This document shows, piece by piece, positions 42,578 through 51,407 of a stretch of DNA of 64,000 bases (position 1 is its first letter; every line of letters begins with the position of its first letter). Under the pieces are notes generated by a model. It did not search any database, was not told the origin of the DNA, and saw nothing but the letters and a program-made list of their open reading frames with translations. The DNA is from JADHMP01 sp964386915 (GTDB lineage: Bacteria > Bacteroidota > Bacteroidia > Flavobacteriales > Flavobacteriaceae). The DNA lies in assembly GCA_964386915.1 (NCBI GenBank), contig CAYLUQ010000008.1, forward strand, positions 43,316 through 107,315, written 5' to 3'. The position numbers were made by a program, and so were the translations under genes.

Positions 42578-45112
42578 TTAAAATTGTTGTCCGATTATAA
42601 AATGGGTTTCCCAGCCATTGGGTGTGTTGATGTTGGGGTCTGGGTTGTCAAAGCCATATCCAAAATCAATACCCAACAAACCAAAGGCGGGCATAAACAC
42701 GCGCACACCTACTCCTGCAGAGCGTTTGGAATTAAAAGGGTCAAAATCTTTAAAGCTATCATAACCATTTCCAGCCTCTAAAAAGGAGAGGGCAAATATA
42801 GAGGCACTGGGTTTTAGGGTGATGGGATAGCGCAATTCAATAGAAAATTTATTGTAGATGATTGAGCCATCTCGGCTAGAAAGCGATTGATTTTCATAGC
42901 CTCTAAGGGCAATGGTTTCTCTACCGTCTAGGGCATAGTTGAGCATACCGTCTCCTCCTAAAAAAAAGCGTTCAAAAGGAATGTTTCCTCTGTCTTTATT
43001 GTAGGCCCCTAGAAAGGCAAAATCGGCTTGGGTTTTCAAAACTAGTTTGTCTATTAGGGTAGTATACCAAGTCCCATTAAATTTCACCTTATAAAATTCC
43101 AACCATTTAAATTTTTCTTGATCAATGAGATCTTGCAAAGGGTTTCCATTTTCATCTTGAAATTCAGATAGCGCCCCTAGGTTGCTGAAATCTCTTCCCG
43201 AAATAAGGGAATAGGGAGGGGTGAGTTTAGCACTAATGGTGAAAGTTGATCCTCCAACGGGAAAAATGGGGTTGGTGTAGGTGTTGTTTCTTGAAAGCGC
43301 AACCGAATAAGCAAAGTTATTCGCTTCTCCATTTCCAAACGTAAACAGTCCGGTAAAATAGTTTTTCAGGTTATAATATTGATAGGAAATAGATTGTGAT
43401 AGTTGAAAAAAGTCGTCGGGAATGCGAAGCCTTTTGGCCAAGCCCAGAGTCACCCCACTAATTTGAAACGACTGACTGCGGTCTGCTAAGCCCGTAAAAA
43501 AGTCATAGCGATATTGTACCGTATGGGAGAGCGAGGTAGAAAATTTAACAGGTGCTTTTCCGCCCAACCAAGGTTCAGCAAAACTAAAACTATAGGTGCT
43601 GTAAAATTGACTGGCTTGCAAGCGTAAACTCAAACTTTGACCGTCTCCCATGGGCAAGGGTTTATAGGCCTTGCCATCAAAAATTTTCCGCATAGAAAAA
43701 TTGTTGAAAGACAAACCAAGAGTGCCAATAAAGCCTCCTCCACCGTAGCCACCTTGAAGCTCAATTTGACTTGCTCCAGATTCTACCAAATCAAATTTAA
43801 TGTCAACAGAGCCCGAGTTGGCGTCTACATTTTCAAAATCGGGATTTATTTGTTCTGCATCAAAAAAGCCTAATTGACCCAGTTCCCTAACCGTTCGCAC
43901 CACTTGATCTTTGCTGTAGAGAGCACCTGGTTTTGTGCGTAGTTCTCTAAAAATAACATGATCGTTGGTTTTTGAATTTCCAACTACTGAAATCTTGTTG
44001 AAGCTGGCCACCTTACCTTCGGAAATTCGAATTTCAAAATCAATGGTGTCATTTTCGGCACTCACTTCTACGGTGTTGATGTTTGAAAACAAATAGCCGT
44101 TGTTTTGATAGAGGTTGGTGAGGTCTTGACCGTCTGGTTTTGAGGTGTCTGCAATTCTCTTTTTGAGTAGCACCCCATTGTAGGTGTCGCCAGATTGAAT
44201 GCCTAAAATTTGACCCAACTGAGCATCTGAGTAGACGGTATTGCCAATAAACTTAAGGTCGCCAAAATAATATTTTTGGCCTTCATCAATGTCTAAGTTC
44301 AAGGTGAGTTTGTCATTTTGTTCTACAAGGGTGTCTTGCACAACACGAGCATCTCTGTAGCCGTTTTCTTTATAAAAATCGAGCAGGCGTTTAAGGTCAT
44401 TTTTATATTCTTCTTCAATATATTTTGAAGCTTTCCAAAAACGAAAATCCTTTCTCTGCTTGGTTTTCTTAAAGCGCGAGCGCAACTTTGCATCGCTAAA
44501 AATAGCATTATTGTCAAATTTGATTTGGTCAATTTTAACTCGGTTACCTCGATCCACATTCACCAAGAGTTTGTAGGTGTTGGCTTCAATGCTGTCTTGA
44601 ATCATGTTTAGGTTCACCTTGGTTTTTAGAAAGCCATCTTTCTTTAACTTATTTTCAATATAGTTTTTAGTATTGGTCAAAAAGCTTTCAGATAGTTTTT
44701 TGCCAACTTTTAATTCGGTTTCGTCAATAATAGATTCTGTCTTTCCTTTTTTGAGTCCGTTTATTTTGACTTCAGAAAGCGTGGGAAGCTCCTCAATTTC
44801 AATTTCGATAGTGATTTTTTGCCCCTCTACATGGGCCACATAAAAATTGATATCGCTAAATAAATTAAGTCCCCAAAGTTTTTGAATGATAGCACTCACT
44901 TCTTCTCCAGGTAGGGCAATATTTTGTCCTTTTCGCAAACCACTGTAGGAGATTAGGGTTTGATCATTAAAGGTTTTTAAACCCGAAACAATGATGGAAT
45001 CTAGTATATAGTTTCGTCCTTTAACAAAGTTTTCTACTTGAGCGTGAAGTGGAGTAAAAAGGCCCAGTAAAAAAACAAGTATGCCAGCAAAGGTTTTGCG
45101 AAACACGGTCAT
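42578..45112 (-). CDS. bamA: Outer membrane protein assembly factor BamA
   Basis: The protein has 844 residues from the ATG at 45112, which gives a clean signal peptide (GILVFLLGLFTPLHAQ) and lies directly after the uppS stop. Upstream in-frame ATGs lie inside uppS. Several POTRA domains fill about residues 25-420 and the rest is the Omp85 beta-barrel, with GGYGGGGFIGTLGLSF at the barrel start and the conserved lid-loop type sequence FFLGGDGMLNY. It inserts beta-barrel proteins, presumably including the T9SS barrels SprA and PorG. Its chaperones OmpH are encoded next. Confidence 0.94.
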   Translation of the reverse strand: MTVFRKTFAGILVFLLGLFTPLHAQVENFVKGRNYILDSIIVSGLKTFNDQTLISYSGLRKGQNIALPGEEVSAIIQKLWGLNLFSDINFYVAHVEGQKITIEIEIEELPTLSEVKINGLKKGKTESIIDETELKVGKKLSESFLTNTKNYIENKLKKDGFLKTKVNLNMIQDSIEANTYKLLVNVDRGNRVKIDQIKFDNNAIFSDAKLRSRFKKTKQRKDFRFWKASKYIEEEYKNDLKRLLDFYKENGYRDARVVQDTLVEQNDKLTLNLDIDEGQKYYFGDLKFIGNTVYSDAQLGQILGIQSGDTYNGVLLKKRIADTSKPDGQDLTNLYQNNGYLFSNINTVEVSAENDTIDFEIRISEGKVASFNKISVVGNSKTNDHVIFRELRTKPGALYSKDQVVRTVRELGQLGFFDAEQINPDFENVDANSGSVDIKFDLVESGASQIELQGGYGGGGFIGTLGLSFNNFSMRKIFDGKAYKPLPMGDGQSLSLRLQASQFYSTYSFSFAEPWLGGKAPVKFSTSLSHTVQYRYDFFTGLADRSQSFQISGVTLGLAKRLRIPDDFFQLSQSISYQYYNLKNYFTGLFTFGNGEANNFAYSVALSRNNTYTNPIFPVGGSTFTISAKLTPPYSLISGRDFSNLGALSEFQDENGNPLQDLIDQEKFKWLEFYKVKFNGTWYTTLIDKLVLKTQADFAFLGAYNKDRGNIPFERFFLGGDGMLNYALDGRETIALRGYENQSLSSRDGSIIYNKFSIELRYPITLKPSASIFALSFLEAGNGYDSFKDFDPFNSKRSAGVGVRVFMPAFGLLGIDFGYGFDNPDPNINTPNGWETHFIIGQQF

Positions 45113-45113
45113 G

Positions 45114-45833
45114 TTAACTACTGAGTTGTTCACTGGTTTTTCCAAATCTGCGTTCTCTTTTTTGATAATTCGAAATGGCATCTTGCAAATCATTCTTGCC
45201 AAAATCAGGCCACAATACATCAGTAAAGTATAATTCTGCATAAGCTATTTGCCAGAGCAAAAAGTTACTGAGTCTTTGTTCGCCGCTGGTTCTGATTAGC
45301 AAATCTACAGTTGGTAAATTGCGGGTGTAAAGATGCTCATTTATGGTGGATTGGTCAATTTTTTCGGGCGAAATTAAACTATTTTTAACTTTCTCAGCAA
45401 TTTGCTGACAAGCCAACGCAATTTCTTCTTTTGCGCCATAGCTTAACGCTAAAGTCAACACCATTCCGGTGTTGTTAGCTGTTTGTTGAATAACGCTGTT
45501 GAGTTCTTGGTGAACAGCAGTAGGTAGGTTTGTTAAATTTCCGATGGCTTCTAACCTAATATTGTTTTCCACCAATTTTTCAAATTCTTCATGAAGTGAA
45601 GCTACCAGCAATTTCATCAACAGGTTGATTTCTTCCTTGGGACGGCTCCAATTTTCACTGGAAAAAGCAAAGAGCGTGAGGTAGTCAATGCCCATTTCGG
45701 CAGCGGCTTCCACGGTGTTTGACACGGCTTTAATTCCGTTTCTGTGGCCTAATATACGCTGCATGCCCCGCTTTTTAGCCCACCGGCCGTTTCCATCCAT
45801 AATTATGGCAATGTGTTTGGGTGTTTTTTTCAT
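45114..45833 (-). CDS. uppS: Isoprenyl transferase (undecaprenyl diphosphate synthase)
   Basis: The protein has 239 residues. The cis-prenyltransferase signatures are present: IAIIMDGNGRWAKKRG with the catalytic Asp, FAFSSENWSRP, and a C-terminal RTSGEQRLSNFLLWQIAYAE. It makes the C55 lipid carrier for peptidoglycan and other envelope glycans. Its ATG directly follows the stop of the PorG-like gene, and bamA starts one base after its own stop. Confidence 0.95.
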   Translation of the reverse strand: MKKTPKHIAIIMDGNGRWAKKRGMQRILGHRNGIKAVSNTVEAAAEMGIDYLTLFAFSSENWSRPKEEINLLMKLLVASLHEEFEKLVENNIRLEAIGNLTNLPTAVHQELNSVIQQTANNTGMVLTLALSYGAKEEIALACQQIAEKVKNSLISPEKIDQSTINEHLYTRNLPTVDLLIRTSGEQRLSNFLLWQIAYAELYFTDVLWPDFGKNDLQDAISNYQKRERRFGKTSEQLSS

Positions 45834-46541
45834 CTATTCCTTACAATAACACGGCAGATCGCCAAAGGTAAACGAAATTGTTAAACCTGTAAAAACAAAC
45901 CAGTCATTATTGCCCACATTTCCAAATTTCAACTCAGGAATATCGGGAAATTCAACTTGTGGGTTGCTTCCGTCCAAATTATCAGTTAAGGTATAGCGCA
46001 CTCCTAATTCTAGTCCAATCACAAAAAGGGGGTTGGGGTTCCACTTAGCTCCTAAAAAGACCGGAAATCCAAAAGTTTGATCTTTTCGGTTGGAAACAAA
46101 GGTGGCATCTGGGGTGTTTGGACTTTCAATAGACAACAAATCGTATCGAAAATAGCTGAGACCCAAAAACAGATAAGGCGTTATTTGTGCAGCATCATCG
46201 TGCAGGTTGAAGTCCACAAAATTAAATTCCATTCCGGCATGAACTTCTTGAATCTCGTTTTCAAACTCATAGCCGCGTCTAAATCGGTTGAGGTCATTGG
46301 TATTGTTCTCATTTTCAAACAAAGTGGTGAGCGCAAAACCCGCTCGAAGTGAATAGCGAGTGTTCACATTATAGCGATATAAAACCCCGTAGGCCATCTT
46401 GCGAGGGTACACATAGCGGGCTGAACCAACATCACCAATATAGTTGCTTCTTCCCAAAACAGCCCCTAACTCATGAAATTGAGCTTGCCCCCAAAATCCC
46501 ATAAAGCAAAAGGCGATGAGAAGAAATTTTTTGATCCTCAT
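45834..46541 (-). CDS. porG: PorG-like outer-membrane beta-barrel protein (DUF6089), T9SS component
   Basis: The protein has 235 residues from the ATG at 46541, the start that gives a signal peptide (FLLIAFCFMGFWGQA); an upstream in-frame extension overlaps nadK. The mature part has alternating barrel strands with HELGAVLGRSNYIGDVG near the N-terminus and ends in FTFGDLPCYCKE, with two terminal cysteines. DUF6089 includes PorG of Porphyromonas gingivalis, which associates with the PorK/PorN ring of the type IX system and whose gene lies just before uppS and omp85. The same order here supports the name, but the symbol rests on family and synteny only. Confidence 0.72.
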   Translation of the reverse strand: MRIKKFLLIAFCFMGFWGQAQFHELGAVLGRSNYIGDVGSARYVYPRKMAYGVLYRYNVNTRYSLRAGFALTTLFENENNTNDLNRFRRGYEFENEIQEVHAGMEFNFVDFNLHDDAAQITPYLFLGLSYFRYDLLSIESPNTPDATFVSNRKDQTFGFPVFLGAKWNPNPLFVIGLELGVRYTLTDNLDGSNPQVEFPDIPELKFGNVGNNDWFVFTGLTISFTFGDLPCYCKE

Positions 46542-46609
46542 GAAAACGGATTGACTACCCTTTTTCAAAGGGATTTCATTTGTATATGTTAAACGTGTAA
46601 AGCCTAATT

Positions 46610-47491
46610 CTATTGTGTGTTTTGGGCGCCTTGTCCCCAAAATAATTTTTCTCTTAAAGTTTTAAAGAAAAAATGGCCTTCTAACTCTACCGTAAAGACT
46701 TTAAAAGGGGCTTTTTTAAGGTATAGGATATTGTCATTAGACACACTATAGAGGCGTGAATCTAGGGAGACCAAAAACTCGTCAGCCCGGGAACTAACGT
46801 TGATTTTTAAACGTGCTTTATCTGAAATTATTAGGGGACGCATGTTGATGTTGTGAGGGGCAATGGGATTGAGCACCCACGATTGGGTTTCGGGAGTCAG
46901 AATGGGACCTCCACTGCTTAGAGAATAGCCAGTGGAGCCGGTAGGAGTTGCAATGATTAAACCGTCAGACCAATAGGTAGTTAAGGGCACATCATTCACC
47001 GCGGTTTGTATGCTGAGCATGGCGGTAGTGTTCTTTCTGCTTAGTGTTATTTCGTTTAGGGCGAAAGGAAGTTCTGTCAAAGCCGGAATTTCTTTTTCGG
47101 TCTCAAGGCTTAAAAGGGTACGTTTTATGAGACTAAATTTTTGGTCGAAAAACAAGCGCAAGCCCTTTTGCAATTCTTCTCGCTGCAAACTGGTCAGAAA
47201 CCCTAATTGTCCTGTGTTGATGCCTAAAATGGGAATTTCAGAATCCCGCACCACGGTTACAGATCGCAATAGGGTGCCATCGCCTCCAAAGGAAAACAGA
47301 TAATCAAAATCGTTAGCAAGCACTTCTTTGGCATTAAAAAAAGGCCCCTCAAAGTCTTTTTTATTGAAGTGTTTGGCCATGCTGTCTACTAAGGCAAAAT
47401 CATGCTTATTTTTTTGGCAAAATGCCATAACCTCTGCCATACATGCTATGGTTTTGGGATGGTCATATTCACTAAAAAGAGCAATTTTCAT
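46610..47491 (-). CDS. nadK: NAD kinase
   Basis: The protein has 293 residues from the ATG at 47491 (KIALFSEY). The catalytic GGDGTLLRS and the downstream NEITLSRK, TYWSDGLIIATPTGSTGYSLSSGG blocks are intact. It phosphorylates NAD to NADP. It heads the minus-strand run nadK-porG-uppS-bamA-ompH-ompH. A TAAGTTTTG stretch on the minus strand about 30 bases upstream may be an imperfect promoter box. Confidence 0.95.
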   Translation of the reverse strand: MKIALFSEYDHPKTIACMAEVMAFCQKNKHDFALVDSMAKHFNKKDFEGPFFNAKEVLANDFDYLFSFGGDGTLLRSVTVVRDSEIPILGINTGQLGFLTSLQREELQKGLRLFFDQKFSLIKRTLLSLETEKEIPALTELPFALNEITLSRKNTTAMLSIQTAVNDVPLTTYWSDGLIIATPTGSTGYSLSSGGPILTPETQSWVLNPIAPHNINMRPLIISDKARLKINVSSRADEFLVSLDSRLYSVSNDNILYLKKAPFKVFTVELEGHFFFKTLREKLFWGQGAQNTQ

Positions 47492-47621
47492 GTTCCTTAT
47501 AATTTGCTTTGGCAAGGTACAAAACTTAGTCGTTGGGCTCAAAATCTCCGAAGATTTATGTCGTACGAATTTAATTTAAGTTAAAATCTTCAATTTCTTT
47601 TTTAAACCTTTTCCAATACGA

Positions 47622-47629
47622 TACTTTTA
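47622..47629 (+). promoter_or_regulatory. -7-like box (TACTTTTA) upstream of pdxJ
   Basis: It differs from TAnnTTTG at the last base and lies 14 bases before the ATG at 47644. It sits in the 152-base divergent gap between nadK and pdxJ. Confidence 0.35.
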
Positions 47630-47643
47630 CAAAAAAAAATATC

Positions 47644-48375
47644 ATGACCTCCCTAAGTGTAAACATTAACAAAGTGGCAACACTTCGAAATGCTCGTGGC
47701 GGAAATATGCCCAACTTGCTCGACGTTGCCCAAGACCTACAGCGTTTTGGTGCTCAAGGCATCACCATTCACCCCAGACCCGATCAGCGACACATTCGCT
47801 ATGAGGATGCTCTGGCACTGCCTAAAGTGGTATCCACCGAATTTAATATTGAGGGTAACCCCATTGAAGAATTTAAAGCTTTAGTGCTACAAATCAAACC
47901 TACGCAAGTAACTCTTGTTCCCGATGGTCCAGATGCCATTACTTCTAATGCAGGGTGGGATACCCTCAAACATAAATCCTATTTAGAAGATTTGATTGCG
48001 GAGTTTAAAGAAGCGGGTATCAGAACATCTATTTTTGTGGATCCTGTTCCTAAAATGATAGAAGGCGCGGCCGCCACTAAAACCAATCGAATAGAATTGT
48101 ATACAGAGGCCTATGCAAAAAATTATCCTGCTGATCCTAAAGCGGCCTTGGCTCCCTATAAAGAGGCTGCTATCCTTGCCCAAGAATGTCAATTGGGGCT
48201 TAATGCCGGACATGATCTAAGCCTTGAAAATGTGGGCTATTTTGCTCAAAATATTCCTGCTCTTTTGGAAGTTTCAATTGGGCACGCCTTAATTTGCGAG
48301 AGCTTATATCTGGGGTTTGAAAATGTTATTCCCCTTTACTTACAACAACTGCAATTTGGAGATACTACATCATAA
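47644..48375 (+). CDS. pdxJ: Pyridoxine 5'-phosphate synthase
   Basis: The protein has 243 residues, the standard TIM-barrel size. PdxJ motifs are visible: LSVNINKVATLRNARGG near the start, GITIHPRPDQRHI, TLVPDGP and GLNAGHDLSLEN. It condenses 1-deoxyxylulose 5-phosphate with 3-amino-2-oxopropyl phosphate to pyridoxine 5'-phosphate. The next gene begins inside its 3' end. Confidence 0.96.
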   Translation: MTSLSVNINKVATLRNARGGNMPNLLDVAQDLQRFGAQGITIHPRPDQRHIRYEDALALPKVVSTEFNIEGNPIEEFKALVLQIKPTQVTLVPDGPDAITSNAGWDTLKHKSYLEDLIAEFKEAGIRTSIFVDPVPKMIEGAAATKTNRIELYTEAYAKNYPADPKAALAPYKEAAILAQECQLGLNAGHDLSLENVGYFAQNIPALLEVSIGHALICESLYLGFENVIPLYLQQLQFGDTTS

Positions 48376-49129
48376 TACCTTCGGTTCAGGGGGCGCCCCC
48401 TTGGTTGTCTTACATGGTTTTTTGGGCATGGGCGACAATTGGAAATCGCATGCCAAGGCTTGGGCTGAACAAGGTTTTCAGGTTCATTTGCTCGATCAGC
48501 GAAACCACGGGCGCAGTTTTTGGTCTTCCGAATTCAATTATGCGGTCCTAGCTGATGATCTCCTGCGGTGGATGGATGACCAGCGGTTAGAAAAAGCTGC
48601 TGTTTTGGGCCATTCAATGGGTGGCAAAACAGCTATGACCTTTGCAGCTCAGCATCCCGATCGGGTCAATAAGCTTTTGATTGCCGATATTTCTCCTAGA
48701 ACCTATCCTCCTCATCATGATCTTATACTCTCTGGTTTAGCGGCCCTAGATTTTGAACAACTCACCAATAGAAAAGAAGCAGAAGATGCCCTTAGTGTAA
48801 CGCTTAAAGAGGCCGGTGTGCGTCAGTTTTTACTAAAAAACTTATATTGGACAAGTCCTGGAAAATTAGCATTGCGTATCAATATTGACGTTTTAAAAAC
48901 CAAGGGAGCAACCATTGGTGCCCCTTTGGCAGAAGATGTGCTTTGTGAATTGCCCACTCTTTTTTTAGCAGGAGAACGTTCACAATATATTTTAGCGGAA
49001 GATCATTTGTTGATTAAAAAGCATTTTCCTCTAGCTCAAATTACAACCATTCCAAATGCAGGGCATTGGTTGCATGCCGATAATCCAACTGCCTTTTCGG
49101 CTGCTGCACTACAGTTTTTAAAGGACTAA
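48356..49129 (+). CDS. Alpha/beta hydrolase, YbfF-like esterase
   Basis: The protein has 257 residues from a TTG at 48356. ATGs at 48317 and 48323 would lengthen it by 13 or 11 residues but deepen the overlap with pdxJ to 59 or 53 bases, and the extra residues lie before the expected first strand. Family features: oxyanion loop LHGFLGMGDNW, nucleophile Ser in GHSMGGKTA, and catalytic His in NAGHWLHAD near the end. DQRNHGRS matches the YbfF acyl-CoA/ester hydrolase group. The substrate is unknown. Confidence 0.85.
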   Translation: MEILHHNTFGSGGAPLVVLHGFLGMGDNWKSHAKAWAEQGFQVHLLDQRNHGRSFWSSEFNYAVLADDLLRWMDDQRLEKAAVLGHSMGGKTAMTFAAQHPDRVNKLLIADISPRTYPPHHDLILSGLAALDFEQLTNRKEAEDALSVTLKEAGVRQFLLKNLYWTSPGKLALRINIDVLKTKGATIGAPLAEDVLCELPTLFLAGERSQYILAEDHLLIKKHFPLAQITTIPNAGHWLHADNPTAFSAAALQFLKD

Positions 49130-49205
49130 TTTTTTATTGTTGTAACATCCTTTTTCGATTCTGTGAAATTTAGTGTGATTTAGGAATAGGAAACCCGCGC
49201 TATTG

Positions 49206-49213
49206 TATTTTTG
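49206..49213 (+). promoter_or_regulatory. -7 promoter box (TATTTTTG) upstream of the GNAT gene
   Basis: It perfectly matches TAnnTTTG, 17 bases before the ATG at 49231, in the gap after the hydrolase gene. It probably drives the acetyltransferase and aspartate kinase pair. Confidence 0.5.
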
Positions 49214-49230
49214 ATCCCAATTTGAGAGCA

Positions 49231-49719
49231 ATGAATATTCAAATACGCAAGGCAAAGCAAGAAGATAGTGTGGCCATCTTGGCCCTAATTCAAGAACTGG
49301 CAACCTTTGAAAGAGAACCCGATGCGGTTTTAATAACGCAAAAAGACATTGAACAGCATGGGTTTGGAGCGTCTCCTCTCTTTGAATGTTTTGTGGCCGA
49401 AGTGGATCTAAAGATTGTTGGAATGGCCTTGTTTTATCCCCGCTATTCTACTTGGAAAGGCCCCACTTTACATTTGGAAGACCTCATTGTGACAGAAAAC
49501 ATGAAAGGAAAAGGCATTGGCACTAGACTTTACCAAAAATTTATTCAATATGCCTATGACCAAGGAGTGGAGCGTATTGAATGGAATGTGCTTGATTGGA
49601 ACACACCAGCCGTTTCTTTTTATGAAAAAAGTGGTGCCGATGTGCTTTCAGATTGGCGCACTGTTCAGATGCATAGAGTTGCTATGAAGCAGTTTCTCAT
49701 TAATCAAAAAAAACAATGA
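49231..49719 (+). CDS. GNAT family N-acetyltransferase, SSAT-like
   Basis: The protein has 162 residues from the ATG at 49231; a TTG at 49222 is possible. GNAT motif A (LIVTENMKGKGIGTRLYQKF, acetyl-CoA pyrophosphate loop) and the later VLDWNTPAVSFYEKSGA are clear. FYPRYSTWKGPTLHLEDL is typical of the spermidine/spermine or thialysine acetyltransferase branch, so a diamine or amino acid may be the acceptor. The stop overlaps the aspartate kinase start by four bases. Confidence 0.9.
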   Translation: MNIQIRKAKQEDSVAILALIQELATFEREPDAVLITQKDIEQHGFGASPLFECFVAEVDLKIVGMALFYPRYSTWKGPTLHLEDLIVTENMKGKGIGTRLYQKFIQYAYDQGVERIEWNVLDWNTPAVSFYEKSGADVLSDWRTVQMHRVAMKQFLINQKKQ

Positions 49720-50969
49720 AAATATTTAAGTTTGGAGGAGCCTCTGTAAAAGATGCCGATGGGGTTCGCAATGTTTTTGAACTACTCAAAACAGTGGGAC
49801 ATCAAGATACCCTCATCGTGATTTCGGCTATGGGCAAAACAACCAATGCCATGGAAACCTTGGTGGATCACTATTTTAATGCCCCAGCCAGTTTAACGCA
49901 AACTCTTTTGGGGGTTAAAAAACAACACCTCGATATTGTGAAAGCTCTTTTTGAGCAAGAACAAGGGCCCGTTTTTGATACGGTCAACACCCTTTTTGAG
50001 ACCTTAAAAAATTTTTTAAGTCATAATAAATCAACTAATTATAGTTTTGTTTATGATCAAGTGGTGAGTTATGGTGAATTGTTGTCTACTCAAATTGTTG
50101 CCCACTATTTTGCTGCTCAAGGACTTCAAAATCAATGGCTCGATGCACGCACTTGTATAAAAACCGATACCTATTATCGAGATGCCAATTTGGATTGGGA
50201 AACCACTACTCAATTGATTCAGCAAAAAATACCTCAAAAAGAATTGGTCATCACCCAAGGCTTTATTGGCAGTGATGAAAATAATTTTACAACCACTTTA
50301 GGCAGGGAGGGGTCTGACTACAGTGCTGCTATTTTTGGCTATGCCCTCAATGCAGAATCGGTCACCATTTGGAAAGATGTGCCAGGCGTGCTCAATGCCG
50401 ACCCACGTCATTTTGATAACACCACATTATTGCATCAAATTTCTTACAGAGAAGCCATTGAATTGGCTTTTTATGGCGCTTCAGTAATTCACCCTAAAAC
50501 CCTGCAACCTTTGCAACGCAAAGAAATTCCTCTTTTTGTAAAATCGTTTGAAAATCCTACCGCTCCCGGAACTGCAGTGATGAAAGGGAAAACCCTTGTG
50601 CCTCAAACACCTTGTTTTATTTTAAAAAGGGAACAGGTTTTGTTGCGCCTTTCTTCCCTCGATTTTTCTTTTATTGTGGAAGACAATATCAGTGCCATTT
50701 TTGCGCTTTTACATCAATATCAAATGCGGGTAGAGTTACTTCAAAATTCGGCCATCAGTTTTTCAGTTTGCATCAACAACAAATACGGTCGTTTGGAAGA
50801 ACTGGTAACGGCTTTACGCGCCCGATTTAAGGTGGAGGTTTCAGAACATGTAGATCTCTATACGATTCGGCACTTTGATCGTGAAGCTATTCATCGTATT
50901 AAAAACTACGATCGTCCAATTTTATTGGAACAGCGCACCCAAGAAACAGCTCAATTTGTTTTAGCCTAG
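49716..50969 (+). CDS. Aspartate kinase (monofunctional)
   Basis: The protein has 417 residues. The N-terminal KFGGASVKD and VISAMGKTTNAME, plus GREGSDYSAAIFGYAL and WKDVPGVLNADPR, are the kinase-domain hallmarks. The C-terminal 130 residues probably form divergent ACT-type regulatory domains, but the usual ACT motifs are weak. It phosphorylates aspartate, the first step to lysine, threonine and methionine. It overlaps the acetyltransferase gene by four bases and converges on arsC. Confidence 0.92.
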   Translation: MKIFKFGGASVKDADGVRNVFELLKTVGHQDTLIVISAMGKTTNAMETLVDHYFNAPASLTQTLLGVKKQHLDIVKALFEQEQGPVFDTVNTLFETLKNFLSHNKSTNYSFVYDQVVSYGELLSTQIVAHYFAAQGLQNQWLDARTCIKTDTYYRDANLDWETTTQLIQQKIPQKELVITQGFIGSDENNFTTTLGREGSDYSAAIFGYALNAESVTIWKDVPGVLNADPRHFDNTTLLHQISYREAIELAFYGASVIHPKTLQPLQRKEIPLFVKSFENPTAPGTAVMKGKTLVPQTPCFILKREQVLLRLSSLDFSFIVEDNISAIFALLHQYQMRVELLQNSAISFSVCINNKYGRLEELVTALRARFKVEVSEHVDLYTIRHFDREAIHRIKNYDRPILLEQRTQETAQFVLA

Positions 50970-50984
50970 GGAAAATGATTTGTT

Positions 50985-51407
50985 TTATTGCCCTAAATTG
51001 TTTTTGACAAAATCCTTGCAATAAGCCGCAATGGTATCTCTTGTTTCGGCAAAGGCAGTCTCAATTTGCGCAGGAGTGCCCTCTAATTTGGATGGGTCTG
51101 AAAAATTTTGGTGTAAACGTACCGCATTTTTAGACGGAATTACTGGACAGTTTTCAGCGGCATGATCGCAAACCGTGAGAATATAATCAAAGTCTATAGC
51201 GCTATATTCTTCCACTAGGTTTGAGGTATGATGGCTAATATCTACGCCAACAGCTGCCATGGTGGCAATGGCTTTTGGGTTAACCCCGTGTGTTTCAATT
51301 CCGGCACTATAAATTTGAGCTGTGCCCCCACTATAATAATTAAGCCAACCATGCGCAATTTGACTTCTGCAGGAGTTTCCCGTGCAAAGAACAAGTACCT
51401 TTTTCAT
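50985..51407 (-). CDS. arsC: Arsenate reductase, thioredoxin-coupled ArsC / low-Mr phosphatase fold
   Basis: The protein has 140 residues. The P-loop C-x5-R (Cys8 to Arg14, CTGNSCRS) and the redox pair Cys80 and Cys87 (VCDHAAENCP) match the three-cysteine relay of thioredoxin-linked arsenate reductase. It reduces arsenate to arsenite. No arsenite pump or ArsR regulator is next to it, so a housekeeping role or a distant partner is possible. Its start overlaps the end of the upstream dehydrogenase gene by four bases. Confidence 0.88.
   Translation of the reverse strand: MKKVLVLCTGNSCRSQIAHGWLNYYSGGTAQIYSAGIETHGVNPKAIATMAAVGVDISHHTSNLVEEYSAIDFDYILTVCDHAAENCPVIPSKNAVRLHQNFSDPSKLEGTPAQIETAFAETRDTIAAYCKDFVKNNLGQ

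Noticed and set aside
45113..45241. 43-residue N-terminal extension of BamA
   Set aside because: It lies inside uppS and would bury the signal peptide.
50967..50995. Short inverted repeat (TAGGG and CCCTA) between aspartate kinase and arsC
   Set aside because: The stem is only five pairs plus weak A-T pairs with a long loop; not enough for a terminator call.
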